Of a stretch of DNA of 64,000 bases, positions 7,541 to 16,494 are shown in pieces. Both the position numbers and the translations under genes were made by a program. The stretch's first letter is position 1, and every line of letters starts with the position of its first letter. Source of the DNA: Cellulomonas xylanilytica (GTDB lineage: Bacteria; Actinomycetota; Actinomycetes; Actinomycetales; Cellulomonadaceae); the NCBI RefSeq assembly GCF_007989805.1, contig NZ_BJUB01000001.1:496001-560000 (forward strand), written 5' to 3'. Under the pieces are notes generated by a model. That model searched no databases, was not told where the DNA came from, and worked only from the letters and a program-made list of their open reading frames with translations.

Positions 7541-7627
7541 CCCTGAACCCGGCCCGGACGATCGAGTGCATCGAATTGCGGGCGCTAGAAGAACTATTCA
7601 CGCCCAACGAAGGCGCTCCGGGGCGAC

Positions 7628-7663
7628 GTTGCTACACCCGTTGCTACACCGGTTGCTACATCT
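7628..7663 (+). repeat. three tandem 12-bp repeats, candidate integrase arm sites
   Basis: Three adjacent units GTTGCTACACCC, GTTGCTACACCG and GTTGCTACATCT sit between the integrase stop and the tRNA gene. Short direct repeats beside the crossover site are typical arm-type binding sites for the N-terminal domain of the integrase. Confidence 0.65.
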
Positions 7664-7681
7664 GCCCCTCTGGCAAGCAGA

Positions 7682-7711
7682 AAGGCCGCCTCGGAATCTT
7701 CCGAAACGGCC
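7682..7711 (-). terminator. terminator of the tRNA cluster
   Basis: On the minus strand AGGCCG-TT-TCGGAA-GA-TTCCGA-GG-CGGCCT forms a long hairpin with two short internal loops, followed by TTTCT. It lies 22 bases past the 3' end of tRNA-Val and would end transcription of the tRNA-Gly-Cys-Val cluster. Confidence 0.75.
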
Positions 7712-7732
7712 TCTGAACTGCGGTAATGCTGG

Positions 7733-7804
7733 TGGGCGATACTGGGATCGAACCAGTGACCTCTTCCGTGTCAGGGAAGCGCGCTACCGCTGCGCCAATC
7801 GCCC
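7733..7804 (-). tRNA. tRNA-Val(GAC)
   Basis: The 72-base cloverleaf has acceptor GGGCGAT/ATCGCCC, anticodon arm CTTCC-CTGACAC-GGAAG with anticodon GAC, and T loop TTCGATC. An encoded CCA follows at 7732-7730, unlike the other tRNAs in the window. Its 3' end faces the integrase, marking it as the attachment site. Confidence 0.93.
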
Positions 7805-7837
7805 ATGGTGAACCACGGGTACTGCTGTCGTGATACG

Positions 7838-7908
7838 AGGTGGAGATGGGATTCGAACCCACGTATACGGCTTTGCAGGCCGCTGCCTCGCCACTCGGCC
7901 ACTCCACC
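7838..7908 (-). tRNA. tRNA-Cys(GCA)
   Basis: The 71-base gene has acceptor GGTGGAG/CTCCACC, anticodon loop CTGCAAA (GCA), T loop TTCGAAT and discriminator U, as expected for tRNA-Cys. CCA is not encoded. Confidence 0.93.
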
Positions 7909-7963
7909 GTGAGACCGCAGTCCTCAGCGGCTACGGTCAGCCGATCAGGAGTGTCTGCCTCCG

Positions 7964-8035
7964 AGCGGACGACGGGATTCGAACCCGCGACCCTCACCTT
8001 GGCAAGGTGATGCTCTACCACTGAGCCACGTCCGC
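7964..8035 (-). tRNA. tRNA-Gly(GCC)
   Basis: The 72-base gene has acceptor GCGGACG/CGTCCGC, anticodon loop TTGCCAA (GCC) and T arm CGGGTTCGAATCCCG. It is the first gene of the Gly-Cys-Val tRNA run; CCA is not encoded. Confidence 0.93.
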
Positions 8036-8191
8036 ACAGCACGTCCCCCCGGCTTTCACCGGTGTTCCGTGTGCGTCCCGAACTCTAACTGACGATCTCC
8101 GCGAGAGTCCAACTGGCTCCGGGCACCCGGGTGATCGCGCGGATTCTCGTGCCGATCCGGGGACCTCGCAGGTGAGCGGGCCGGTGCTGGG

Positions 8192-8197
8192 TAGCGT
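8192..8197 (+). promoter_or_regulatory. -10 box for leaderless pabB
   Basis: TAGCGT fits the actinobacterial -10 consensus TANNNT. The expected first transcribed base is 8204, which is exactly the GTG chosen for pabB; no ribosome site is present. Confidence 0.5.
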
Positions 8198-8203
8198 GTG
8201 GGC

Positions 8204-9271
8204 GTGCCCGAGCAGACCGTCAGTCGGCGTGGCGTCGCATGGTTCGCCGGTGTGGAGGCGACCGGCGTCGTCGAGGTCGTGGACGTCCGGGCGCAGCCGG
8301 AGAGGCTCCGGCAACCCGGCTGGTGGGCGGTCGTCGGCGACTTCGAGGGCACCGTCCGCGCGTGGAGGTTCGCGCAGGTCGCGGCCGCGGAGCCTGCGCC
8401 CGCGGGGGACTGGCACGGCCCACCGCCGGAGTCGTGGAGGTCCTCGCTTGTTCGCTCCCGGTACGTCGCCGCGGTCGGCCGCGTGCGCGCCCACATCCAG
8501 GAAGGGGACGTCTACCAGGCCAACCTCTGCCGGGTGCTGAGCGCCCCGCTGCCCGGGGAGCCCGACGCACGGGCGCTCGGCGCGCTGCTGGGCGCGGGCA
8601 ACCCGGCGCCGTACGCCGGCGGGGTGCAGGTGCCGGGGGAGGTGTGGGTGGTCACCGCGTCGCCGGAGCTGTTCCTGCGGGTCGAGGACGGCGTCGTCAC
8701 CAGCGGACCGATCAAGGGGACGGCCGCCACCCCGGACGCGATGACGGACAAGGACCGCGCGGAGAACGTCATGATCACTGACCTCGTCCGCAACGACCTG
8801 CAGCGGGTCTGCGCGCCGGGCACGGTCGAGGTGACCACCCTGCTGGGTGAGGAACGTCACCCTGGTCTTGTCCACCTGGTGAGCACCGTGCAGGGCGTGC
8901 TGGCCGACGACGTCGCGACCGCCCCTGACCTGTGGGCGCGGCTGCTCGACGCCACCTACCCGCCCGGGTCGGTGTCGGGTGCCCCGAAGTCGTCCGCGCT
9001 CGACGTCATCGCCTCGTTGGAGACGTCCCCGCGCGGTCCCTACTGCGGGGCCGTCGGATGGGTCGAGGTCGCTCCCGACGGGAGCGTGCGGGCCGAGCTC
9101 GCGGTGGGCATCCGAACCTTCTGGTGGGCGGACGACGTGCTGCGCTTCGGTACGGGTGCGGGCATCACGTGGGGCAGCGACCCCGAGGGGGAGTGGGCCG
9201 AGACCGAGCTGAAGGCGGCGCGGCTCGTCGGCCTGGCGTCCGGTGTGCCCGCCGAGTCGATGACAGACTGA
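8204..9271 (+). CDS. pabB: aminodeoxychorismate synthase component I (chorismate-binding)
   Basis: A 355-residue enzyme that joins ammonia to chorismate to make 4-amino-4-deoxychorismate for folate synthesis. It contains only the chorismate-binding domain, with GDVYQANL (101-108), PIKGT with K171, the ENVMITDLVRNDL block (188-200) and a C-terminal TGAGITWGSDPEGE motif. PIKGT, with lysine at this place, marks PabB-type enzymes and not anthranilate or isochorismate synthases. The glutaminase partner (PabA) is not in the window. GTG 8204 is preferred over GTG 8198 because it coincides with the predicted transcript start. It is 4 bases from pabC. Confidence 0.9.
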   Translation: MPEQTVSRRGVAWFAGVEATGVVEVVDVRAQPERLRQPGWWAVVGDFEGTVRAWRFAQVAAAEPAPAGDWHGPPPESWRSSLVRSRYVAAVGRVRAHIQEGDVYQANLCRVLSAPLPGEPDARALGALLGAGNPAPYAGGVQVPGEVWVVTASPELFLRVEDGVVTSGPIKGTAATPDAMTDKDRAENVMITDLVRNDLQRVCAPGTVEVTTLLGEERHPGLVHLVSTVQGVLADDVATAPDLWARLLDATYPPGSVSGAPKSSALDVIASLETSPRGPYCGAVGWVEVAPDGSVRAELAVGIRTFWWADDVLRFGTGAGITWGSDPEGEWAETELKAARLVGLASGVPAESMTD

Positions 9272-9275
9272 CCCG

Positions 9276-10139
9276 ATGGGTGTCGTGATCTGGTCGAACG
9301 GTCGTCTGCACGGTCCCGAGGACCTTCTCCTGTCCGGTGTCGACCACGGGCTCACGGTGGGTGACGGTGTCTTCGAGACGTGCGCGGTGTACGACGGGAC
9401 GGCGTTCGCGCTGACGCGTCACCTGCGCCGCCTGAAGCGGTCGGCCGAGGGCATCGGACTGGCCGCACCCGACGAGGCAGCGGTCCGTGAGGGCGTCGCG
9501 GCGGTGCTCGCCGACGCCGGACCGGACGTCGGTCGCCTCCGGATCACGCTCACCGGCGGACCGGGGCCGCTCGGGTCCAACCGTTTCGCGCCCGAGGAGC
9601 AGCGCCAGAGCATCCTCGTGCTCGCCGGGCCGGGCGCGCGGTCCGAGGTCTCCCGGGTGATCCGCGTGCCGTGGGTGCGCAACGAGCGCTCGTCGGTGGC
9701 CGGACTGAAGACGACGTCCTACGCGGAGAACGTCGTGGCCGTCTCGGAGGCGTACCGGCGCGGTGCCGACGAGGCCGTGCTGGCCAACACGGTCGGCGAG
9801 CTCTGCGAGGGCACCGCCTCGAACGTCTTCGTCGAGCGCGACGGCGAGCTGGTGACACCGCCGCTCTCCAGCGGGTGCCTGGCCGGCATCACCCGCGAGC
9901 TGCTGCTCGAGTGGTCGGCGGCCGCGGGTCTTCCCGTCCGCGAGGCCGCGCCGGGCGAGCTGCGGTACGAGGTCCTCGACGACGTCGCCGACGGGTCGGC
10001 CCACCTGATGATGAGCGGCTCGATCCGGAACGTCTCGCCGGTGGTCAGCCTCGACGGGGTGGACGTCGACGCCGGACCGGTCTCCCTGGAGGCGCAGCGG
10101 CTCTTCCAGGCACGGCTGGCCGACGACCTCGACCCGTGA
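9276..10139 (+). CDS. pabC: aminodeoxychorismate lyase (PLP, class IV aminotransferase fold)
   Basis: A 287-residue class IV PLP enzyme. The cofactor lysine is K145 in GLKTTSYAENV, and the phosphate-binding segment GTASNVF lies downstream. It releases pyruvate from aminodeoxychorismate to give p-aminobenzoate. Family members include branched-chain aminotransferases; the choice of pabC rests mainly on tight linkage to pabB (4-base gap). Confidence 0.87.
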   Translation: MGVVIWSNGRLHGPEDLLLSGVDHGLTVGDGVFETCAVYDGTAFALTRHLRRLKRSAEGIGLAAPDEAAVREGVAAVLADAGPDVGRLRITLTGGPGPLGSNRFAPEEQRQSILVLAGPGARSEVSRVIRVPWVRNERSSVAGLKTTSYAENVVAVSEAYRRGADEAVLANTVGELCEGTASNVFVERDGELVTPPLSSGCLAGITRELLLEWSAAAGLPVREAAPGELRYEVLDDVADGSAHLMMSGSIRNVSPVVSLDGVDVDAGPVSLEAQRLFQARLADDLDP

Positions 10140-10190
10140 CAGACGACGACCGGCCCCGCCCGAGGCGGAACCGGTCGCAGTGAGGAAGTG

Positions 10191-10619
10191 TCAGGCGGTC
10201 AGGAGAGCGGCGATGAGCGCCGTGATCTCGCCTTCCATCCGGTCGCTCTCCGTGCCCAGGGGCACGAGTGCCTCGGTTCCGGCGAGGAAGCGCTCGATCG
10301 GCTCCGTGGGAGCGGCAAGCAGTGCGCTGCCCTCGACCCCGCTGAGCGACACGAGCGTGTAGTCGGGGTCTTCGTCGCGCCACACCTGCACGTCACCGGT
10401 CCCGGCAGGGGCATCGGCCGTCGCGTGCATCCCCAGGGAGAGGAGCTCGCGGCCGATGAGCCAGGTCGACATGGTGTGCGGGCCGGTGAAGACCGCGCGC
10501 ACCGTGTACGGATCAGTAGTCCTGAAGGAGAACTCGGCACTCACGGGGATGACGCTGGCGTCGGATCCGATGAGCTGCATGGCGACGACCTCGACGACGT
10601 CATAAGTCGAGCTCGGCAT
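10191..10619 (-). CDS. SsgA/SsgB-family cell division regulator
   Basis: A 142-residue protein of the SsgA-like family, known from streptomycetes as regulators of septum-site choice and FtsZ recruitment. Family blocks visible are the SAEFSFRTTDPYTVRAVF strand region, WLIGRELLSLGMH, GDVQVW and the C-terminal FLAGTEALVPLGTE. ATG 10619 has AGGAGG 5 bases upstream, which rules out longer frames. It is convergent with pabC. In non-sporulating actinobacteria a single such protein is often kept; its role there is less clear. Confidence 0.85.
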   Translation of the reverse strand: MPSSTYDVVEVVAMQLIGSDASVIPVSAEFSFRTTDPYTVRAVFTGPHTMSTWLIGRELLSLGMHATADAPAGTGDVQVWRDEDPDYTLVSLSGVEGSALLAAPTEPIERFLAGTEALVPLGTESDRMEGEITALIAALLTA

Positions 10620-10918
10620 CGGGTCCTCCTGTTCGCAAGGGCTGGAGGTCCCATCATGGCAGGCCAGGTGCCCGATTGGACCGGTAGTAGGCCCGAGTTC
10701 ACCCGGAGGGACGCGCACCGAAGTGTCGACGACACGCGACTGCACCCATCCTGGCGACCACGGGTCCCTTGACTTCGGCGCGATGACCTGCAGGGAACGG
10801 TCGTGAGCCCGGTTCGGAATTGTGACCCGAGCCGGGTAGCATCCTCCTCGATGTCACCCGCGGGTGGTCGTCATTCGCGGCACCAGGTGTGTTGCGGGTC
10901 GTCGGCTCCGCGCACGAC
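10620..10918. other. intergenic region with candidate tRNA promoter
   Basis: This gap of 299 bases between the SsgA-like gene and tRNA-Val contains no convincing gene. TAGCAT at 10837-10842 fits a -10 box reading toward the tRNA; the -35 region is not clear. Confidence 0.4.
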
Positions 10919-10991
10919 GGGCGATTGGCTCAGTTGGTAGAGCGCCTCGTTCACACCGAGGAGGTCATCGGTTCGAGTCCGGTATCGCCCA
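10919..10991 (+). tRNA. tRNA-Val(CAC)
   Basis: The 73-base gene has acceptor GGGCGAT/ATCGCCC, anticodon arm CCTCG-TTCACAC-CGAGG with anticodon CAC, and T loop TTCGAGT. CCA is not encoded. It stands alone before thrS. Confidence 0.94.
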
Positions 10992-10998
10992 CTCGATC

Positions 10999-11031
10999 AG
11001 GAGGGGTCGGCCCATCGGGCCGGCCCCTCCT
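10999..11031 (+). terminator. terminator after tRNA-Val
   Basis: AGGAGGGGTCGGCCC and GGGCCGGCCCCTCCT form a 15-bp stem (one G-U pair) with a 3-base loop, starting 8 bases after the tRNA. There is no T run, as is common in high-GC bacteria. Confidence 0.7.
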
Positions 11032-11070
11032 GTCGTGCATAAGAGGTCCGGTGCCCGACGAGCCCGCCGG

Positions 11071-11101
11071 TAGCATCGAGGGGCTCGCCGCCAGGGCGAG
11101 C
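11071..11101 (+). promoter_or_regulatory. thrS promoter -10 and 5' leader hairpin
   Basis: TAGCAT (11071-11076) is a -10 box whose expected transcript start is 11083. The leader then begins directly with a 7-bp hairpin, GCTCGCC-GCCAG-GGCGAGC (11083-11101), 22 bases before the thrS start. It may stabilise the mRNA. No T-box features are seen. Confidence 0.4.
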
Positions 11102-11123
11102 AGCCACGAAGGAGGCTGTACCG

Positions 11124-13136
11124 GTGCCCGAGCTCATCACCCTCACCGTCGACGGGATCGCGACCACGGTGGAGCCGGGGACGACGGGTACCGACCTGTA
11201 CTCCTCCCGGCGCGACGTCGTCGTCGCCCGCGTGGACGGCGAGCTGCGCGACCTGCACCTGCCGCTCGACGACGGTGCGGTGGTCGAGGCGGTGACCATC
11301 GACTCGCCCGACGGCCTGGCGGTGCTGCGGCACTCGGCCGCGCACGTGCTCGCGCAGGCCGTGCAGGAGGTCAACCCGAAGGCACGCCTCGGGATCGGGC
11401 CGCCGATCACCGACGGCTTCTACTACGACTTCGACGTCGACACCCCGTTCACCCCCGACGACCTCAAGGCGATCGAGAAGGTCATGGGCCGGATCGCCAA
11501 GGAGGGCCAGACCTTCCGTCGCTGGGACGTCACCGAGGAGCAGGCCCGCGCCGAGCTGCGCGACGAGCCGTACAAGCTCGAGCTCATCGGCCTCAAGGGT
11601 GACCCGCAGGCGGCCGACGGCGCGTCGGTCGAGGTCGGTCTCGGTGGGCTGAGCATCTACCAGAACGTGCGGGGAGCCGGCCGCGAGAGCGAGCAGGTCG
11701 TCTGGCAGGACCTCTGCCGCGGCCCGCACGTCCCCAGCACCCGGGTGCTGGGCAACGCGTTCCAGCTGACCCGGTCCGCTGCCGCCTACTGGCGTGGCTC
11801 GGAGAAGAACCCGCAGCTCCAGCGCGTGTACGGCACCGCGTGGCCGACGAAGGACGAGCTGCGCGCCTACCTCGAGCGCGTGGCCGAGGCGGAGCGCCGC
11901 GACCACCGCAAGCTCGGCAACGAGCTCGACCTGTTCTCCTTCCCGGAGGAGATCGGCTCCGGGCTGGCCGTGTTCCACCCCAAGGGCGGCATCATCCGCA
12001 TGGAGATGGAGCACTACTCACGTCGCCGCCACGTCGAGGCGGGGTACTCGTTCGTCAACACCCCGCACATCACCAAGGAGCAGCTCTTCCAGATCTCGGG
12101 GCACCTCGACTGGTACGCCGACGGCATGTACCCGCCGATGACCCTGGACGAGGAGCGCGACGCCGAGGGCAACATCCGCAAGCAGGGGCAGAACTACTAC
12201 CTCAAGCCGATGAACTGCCCGATGCACAACCTGATCTTCGCGGCGCGGGGCCGGTCGTACCGGGAGCTGCCGCTGCGGCTCTTCGAGTTCGGCACCGTGT
12301 ACCGGTACGAGAAGTCGGGCGTCGTGCACGGCATGACCCGGGCGCGCGGGTTCACCCAGGACGACGCGCACATCTACTGCACCCGCGAGCAGATGAAGGA
12401 CGAGCTGACCAGCCTGCTGACCTTCGTCCTCGACCTACTCAAGGACTACGGCCTCGACGACTTCTACCTGGAGCTGTCCACCAAGAACCCGGACAAGTCC
12501 GTCGGCTCCGACGCGGTCTGGGACGAGGCGACCGAGACCCTGCGCCAGGTGGCCGAGGCGTCGGGCCTCGACCTGGTTCCCGACCCGGGCGGCGCCGCGT
12601 TCTACGGCCCGAAGATCTCGGTGCAGGCCAAGGACGCGCTGGGTCGCACGTGGCAGATGTCGACCATCCAGCTCGACTTCAACCTGCCGGAGCGGTTCGA
12701 GCTCGAGTACACCGCGCCGGACGGCACCCGGCAGCGCCCGGTGATGATCCACCGCGCGCTCTTCGGGTCCATCGAGCGGTTCTTCGCCGTCCTCACCGAG
12801 CACTACGCCGGGGCGTTCCCCGCGTGGCTGGCACCGGTGCAGGTGCTCGCCGTGCCCGTCGCGGAGCCGTTCGAGGGGTACCTCGACGACGTGGTGAGCC
12901 AGCTGCGGGCACAGGGGATCCGGGCCGAGGTGGACCGGTCCGACGACCGGTTCGGCAAGAAGATCCGCAACGCCAGCACGCAGAAGATCCCCTTCGTGCT
13001 CATCGCCGGGGGTGAGGACGCCGACGCCGGCGCCGTCTCGTTCCGGTACCGCGACGGGCGCCAGGACAACGGCGTGCCCGTGGCGGAGGCGATCGAGCGG
13101 ATCGTCTCGGCGGTGCGCGACCGCGTGCAGGTCTGA
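11124..13136 (+). CDS. thrS: threonyl-tRNA synthetase
   Basis: A 670-residue class II synthetase of full length. Order: TGS domain (1-65), editing domain with [11 protein letters not shown] (about 70-225), catalytic core with the zinc-binding and active-site segment PMNCPMHN, motif 3 region, and C-terminal anticodon-binding domain with [16 protein letters not shown] 11124 has GGAGG about 9 bases upstream. It overlaps the next gene by TGATG and leads the run that continues to pimA. Confidence 0.97.
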   Translation: MPELITLTVDGIATTVEPGTTGTDLYSSRRDVVVARVDGELRDLHLPLDDGAVVEAVTIDSPDGLAVLRHSAAHVLAQAVQEVNPKARLGIGPPITDGFYYDFDVDTPFTPDDLKAIEKVMGRIAKEGQTFRRWDVTEEQARAELRDEPYKLELIGLKGDPQAADGASVEVGLGGLSIYQNVRGAGRESEQVVWQDLCRGPHVPSTRVLGNAFQLTRSAAAYWRGSEKNPQLQRVYGTAWPTKDELRAYLERVAEAERRDHRKLGNELDLFSFPEEIGSGLAVFHPKGGIIRMEMEHYSRRRHVEAGYSFVNTPHITKEQLFQISGHLDWYADGMYPPMTLDEERDAEGNIRKQGQNYYLKPMNCPMHNLIFAARGRSYRELPLRLFEFGTVYRYEKSGVVHGMTRARGFTQDDAHIYCTREQMKDELTSLLTFVLDLLKDYGLDDFYLELSTKNPDKSVGSDAVWDEATETLRQVAEASGLDLVPDPGGAAFYGPKISVQAKDALGRTWQMSTIQLDFNLPERFELEYTAPDGTRQRPVMIHRALFGSIERFFAVLTEHYAGAFPAWLAPVQVLAVPVAEPFEGYLDDVVSQLRAQGIRAEVDRSDDRFGKKIRNASTQKIPFVLIAGGEDADAGAVSFRYRDGRQDNGVPVAEAIERIVSAVRDRVQV

Positions 13137-13690
13137 TGGGCACCGAGTCCGCCGACGACCTCGCGGGCGTCCCGGACGGGTTCCAGCGCCTCTGGACCCC
13201 GCACCGCATGGCGTACATCGGTGGCCAGGACAAGCCCGTCGACCGCGAGCCCGGCGACGGCTGCCCGTTCTGCCGCATCCCGACGCTGAGCGACGAGGAC
13301 GGTCTGGTCGTCGCGCGCGGTGCCGTGGCGTACGTCGTGCTCAACCTCTACCCGTACAACGCAGGTCACCTGCTGGTGTGCCCGTACCGGCACGTCGCCG
13401 ACTACACGGAGCTGACGGAGCCGGAGGTCGCCGAGGTGGCGGCGCTCACGCGCACCGCCATGGAGGTGGTGCGCGAGGTGTCGGCGCCCCAGGGCTTCAA
13501 CCTGGGCATGAACCAGGGCGAGGTCGCCGGCGCCGGCATCGCGGCGCATCTCCACCAGCACGTCGTTCCGCGGTGGTCGGGCGACTCGAACTTCCTGCCC
13601 ATCGTCGCCCGCAGCCGAGCGCTCCCCGAGCTGCTGGGCGACACGCGGGCACGCCTGGCGGCCGCGTGGCCGACCACACCGAAGGGATGA
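13136..13690 (+). CDS. HIT-family nucleotide hydrolase/phosphorylase
   Basis: A 184-residue histidine-triad protein with H138-L-H140-Q-H142 and a CPFC pair (C43/C46) that may bind zinc. It corresponds in position to M. tuberculosis Rv2613c, known as an Ap4A phosphorylase, so it probably degrades diadenosine polyphosphates. Pairing with an aminoacyl-tRNA synthetase gene fits, as synthetases make Ap4A. It starts within the thrS stop (TGATG). Confidence 0.85.
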   Translation: MGTESADDLAGVPDGFQRLWTPHRMAYIGGQDKPVDREPGDGCPFCRIPTLSDEDGLVVARGAVAYVVLNLYPYNAGHLLVCPYRHVADYTELTEPEVAEVAALTRTAMEVVREVSAPQGFNLGMNQGEVAGAGIAAHLHQHVVPRWSGDSNFLPIVARSRALPELLGDTRARLAAAWPTTPKG

Positions 13691-13697
13691 TCGCCAC

Positions 13698-14312
13698 GTG
13701 CTGAACGGACTGCGCGGCGCCATGACGCGCTTCTTCACGCCCATCGCCAAGGGCCTCCTGCGGCTGGGCGTGTCACCGGACGCGGTGACCATCACCGGCA
13801 CGCTCGTGGTGGTCGTCACCGCGCTCTGGGCGTTCCCGACCGGCCACCTGCTGCTCGGCACCCTCGTCATCGCCGTGTTCGTCCTGACGGACTCGCTCGA
13901 CGGCGTGATGGCTCGGCAGGCCGGCACGTCCGGCCGGTGGGGCGCCTTCCTCGACTCGACGCTCGACCGCTTCGGTGACGGGGCGATCTTCGCCGGTCTG
14001 GTCCTGTGGTTCACCGCGGGCGGCGACGACCGGCTGAGCGCGGTCCTCGCGCTGGCGTGCCTCGTCCTCGGGTCGATCGTGCCGTACGCCCGGGCACGCG
14101 CGGAGGGGCTCGGCATGACCGCGTCCGGCGGCATCGCCGAGCGGGCCGACCGCCTGGCGCTCGTCCTGGTGGCCACCGCCGCGGTGGGCGTCGGCGCCCC
14201 CGACGTGGTCCTCACGGTCGTCCTGGGGCTGCTCACGGTGGCGTCGGCCGTGACGATCGTGCAGCGCATGAGCAAGGTGCACCGTCAGGCGATGGCGAGC
14301 GTGGCCGAGTGA
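13698..14312 (+). CDS. pgsA: phosphatidylinositol phosphate synthase (CDP-alcohol phosphatidyltransferase)
   Basis: A 204-residue integral membrane enzyme with about six helices. The family motif is complete: D65-x2-D68-G69-x2-A72-R73-x8-G82-x3-D86-x3-D90, binding CDP-diacylglycerol and magnesium. In actinobacteria the copy in this gene order transfers inositol phosphate to make phosphatidylinositol phosphate, the base of PIMs. It starts 7 bases after the HIT gene and overlaps the next by GTGA. Confidence 0.9.
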   Translation: MLNGLRGAMTRFFTPIAKGLLRLGVSPDAVTITGTLVVVVTALWAFPTGHLLLGTLVIAVFVLTDSLDGVMARQAGTSGRWGAFLDSTLDRFGDGAIFAGLVLWFTAGGDDRLSAVLALACLVLGSIVPYARARAEGLGMTASGGIAERADRLALVLVATAAVGVGAPDVVLTVVLGLLTVASAVTIVQRMSKVHRQAMASVAE

Positions 14313-15271
14313 GGGTGGACGTCGCGCGAGCCTTCGCCTTCGCCTGGAAGACGGCCGGCCGCCTGCCCGGCCCGGTGCTGCGGTCCCTGTTCGGCGCCGC
14401 GGCGGACGTCGCGTGGCTGCGCCGCGGGGGCGGTGTGCGCCAGCTCGAGAAGAATCTCGCCCGCGTCCGGCCCGAGCTGGACGCGCGCGCCCTGCGGCGG
14501 CTGAGCCGGGCGGGCATGCGCTCCTACATGCGCTACTTCGGGGAGTCGTTCGCCCTGGCGCGCATGGACAAGGAACGCATCGACGCGCGCGTGCGCGTCG
14601 TCGGCATCGAGAACGTCCGCGTCTTCACCGACAACGACCAGCCCATCGTCCTCGCGCTCGGGCACACGGGGAACTGGGACCTCGCCGGGGCGTGGTGCAC
14701 GCGCGAGATCGCACCGGTCACCACCGTCGCGGAGCGGCTCGAGCCCGAGGAGCTGTACCAGGAGTTCCTGGCGTTCCGGGAGAGCATCGGGATCACGATC
14801 TTCCCGCTCACCGGCGGGGGAGACGTCTTCCGCGGACTGGTGCGTGCCGCCCGCCAGGGAGCGGCGATCCTGCCGCTGCTCGCCGACCGCGACCTCACGT
14901 CCAAGGGCCTCGAGGTGGACCTGTTCGGGCACCGGGCACGGGTGGCCGCAGGTCCGGCAGCGCTGGCGATCACGACCGGTGCAGCGTTGGTGACCACCGT
15001 CATCTCCTACGAGAGGCTGACGGGCGCCCAGCGGCGGGCGGCCGGCTCGCCGTGGGGCATCGTCATCCAGTTCAATAAGGCCATCGAGATGCCGGCGGAC
15101 GTGCCGCGCGCCGACCGGGTCCGCGCGATGACGCAGGCGTGGGTCGACGAGTTCGCCGCCGGCGTCCGGCAGCACCCGCAGGACTGGCACATGCTGCAGA
15201 AGGTGTTCGTCGAGGACCTCGACCCCGAGCGGTACGCCGCCACCCTCGCGGCCCAGGGGAGCGCCGGGTGA
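14309..15271 (+). CDS. patA: phosphatidylinositol mannoside acyltransferase (LPLAT family)
   Basis: A 320-residue lipid-A-acyltransferase-like protein with a hydrophobic N-terminal helix and the catalytic H-x4-D motif H119TGNWD124, in the cytoplasm on the inner membrane face. In this order it should acylate a mannose of PIM1/PIM2. GTG 14309 overlaps the pgsA stop, and its own stop overlaps pimA, so the three are translationally coupled. Confidence 0.9.
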   Translation: MRVDVARAFAFAWKTAGRLPGPVLRSLFGAAADVAWLRRGGGVRQLEKNLARVRPELDARALRRLSRAGMRSYMRYFGESFALARMDKERIDARVRVVGIENVRVFTDNDQPIVLALGHTGNWDLAGAWCTREIAPVTTVAERLEPEELYQEFLAFRESIGITIFPLTGGGDVFRGLVRAARQGAAILPLLADRDLTSKGLEVDLFGHRARVAAGPAALAITTGAALVTTVISYERLTGAQRRAAGSPWGIVIQFNKAIEMPADVPRADRVRAMTQAWVDEFAAGVRQHPQDWHMLQKVFVEDLDPERYAATLAAQGSAG

Positions 15272-16494
15272 GCGCCGACCGTGCCGAGCGTCCGCTCCGG
15301 GTGGGCATCGTCTGCCCGTACTCCTACGACGTGCCCGGCGGGGTCCAGTTCCACGTGCGAGACCTGGCCGAGGCGCTCATCGCGCGCGGCCACACCGTCT
15401 CCGTCCTCGCCCCGGCCGACGACGACACACCCATACCGGAGTACATGACGGCGGCCGGGCGTGCGATCCCCGTGCGCTACAACGGTGCCGTCGCCCGCAT
15501 GACGTTCGGCCCGGTGACGGCGGCACGCGTGCGCAAGTGGCTCGCCGCGGGGGAGTTCGACGTCCTGCACCTGCACGAGCCGGTCACACCGAGCCTCGGC
15601 ATGCTGGCGCTCTGGATCGCCGACGGGCCCATCGTGGCGACGTTCCACACCGCGCTCATCCGCTCGCGCCCGCTGCAGATGGCGTACCCGCTGGTGCGGC
15701 AGTCGCTGGAGAAGATCTCTGCCCGGATCGCCGTCTCCGAGGACGCCCGGCGCACGCTCGTGGAGCACATGGGCGGCGACGCGGTCGTCATCCCCAACGG
15801 CGTCTACGTCGACCAGTTCACGGCCGCGACGTCCGACCCGCGCTGGACGGGGACGCCCGAGCGCCCCACCATCGCGTTCCTGGGCCGGCTCGACGAGGCG
15901 CGCAAGGGGCTCCCCGTGCTGCTCGAGGCGGTGCCGCGCGTGCTCGCCGAGATCCCCGGCGCGCGCTTCCTCGTCGCGGGACGTGGGGAGACCGGTCCGG
16001 ACGAGGTCCGCGAGCTGCTGGGCGACGAGGCGGCAGCCGCCGTCGAGTTCCTCGGCGGGATCTCCGACGAGGACAAGGCGAACCTGCTGGCGTCGGTCGA
16101 CGTGTACTGCGGACCGCAGACCGGCGGGGAGAGCTTCGGCATCGTGCTGGTCGAGGCGATGAGCGCCGGCGCGACCGTCGTCGCCAGCGACCTCGGGGCG
16201 TTCTCGCGCGTCCTGGACGAGGGCGCCGCCGGGGTCCTGTTCCGGACCGGCGACAGCGCGGACCTCGCCGCGACGCTGGTCCGCGTCCTGCACGACGCCG
16301 ACCTGCGGGCACGGGTCTCGGAGCACGCGCTCGAGGTCGTGCGCCAGTACGACTGGGCGACCGTGACCGACCAGGTGCTCGCCGTCTACGAGATGGTCGT
16401 GGCCGGTCGGGACGCGCCGGTGCGCGAGGACCCGTCGTCGGTGCGCGGGGCGCGGCTGCTGGAGCTGCGCAGGGGCCGGGGTGAGTCCCGATGA
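15268..16494 (+). CDS. pimA: phosphatidylinositol alpha-mannosyltransferase
   Basis: A 408-residue GT4/GT-B glycosyltransferase that adds the first mannose from GDP-mannose to phosphatidylinositol. The N-terminal loop PGGVQFHVRDLA (about 22-33), HLHEP, IPNGV and the late E-x7-E pair in GGESFGIVLVEAMSAG are visible. GTG overlaps the patA stop (GTGA). The C-terminus has a basic tail typical of this membrane-bound enzyme. Confidence 0.92.
   Translation: MSADRAERPLRVGIVCPYSYDVPGGVQFHVRDLAEALIARGHTVSVLAPADDDTPIPEYMTAAGRAIPVRYNGAVARMTFGPVTAARVRKWLAAGEFDVLHLHEPVTPSLGMLALWIADGPIVATFHTALIRSRPLQMAYPLVRQSLEKISARIAVSEDARRTLVEHMGGDAVVIPNGVYVDQFTAATSDPRWTGTPERPTIAFLGRLDEARKGLPVLLEAVPRVLAEIPGARFLVAGRGETGPDEVRELLGDEAAAAVEFLGGISDEDKANLLASVDVYCGPQTGGESFGIVLVEAMSAGATVVASDLGAFSRVLDEGAAGVLFRTGDSADLAATLVRVLHDADLRARVSEHALEVVRQYDWATVTDQVLAVYEMVVAGRDAPVREDPSSVRGARLLELRRGRGESR

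Larger units (their letters stand above)
1..7733. mobile_element. integrated element (right part) in tRNA-Val
   Basis: A tyrosine integrase, an excisionase-like HTH protein, a phage-type zinc protein, an arsenic cluster and unknown genes lie directly against the 3' end of tRNA-Val(GAC). This is the usual layout of an integrative element in a tRNA 3' end. The right junction should fall within the tRNA 3' end, about 7730-7760. I looked for a duplicate of the tRNA 3' end (TTCGATCCCAGTATCGCCC) on the left and did not find it, so the left end is outside the window. No conjugation or phage structural genes are visible, so the type of element is open. Confidence 0.75.

Noticed and set aside
11032-11123. 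T-box riboswitch before thrS
   Set aside because: The leader is about 40 bases with one small hairpin; no T-box sequence or specifier loop. The gaps before hisS, aspS and alaS are too short as well.
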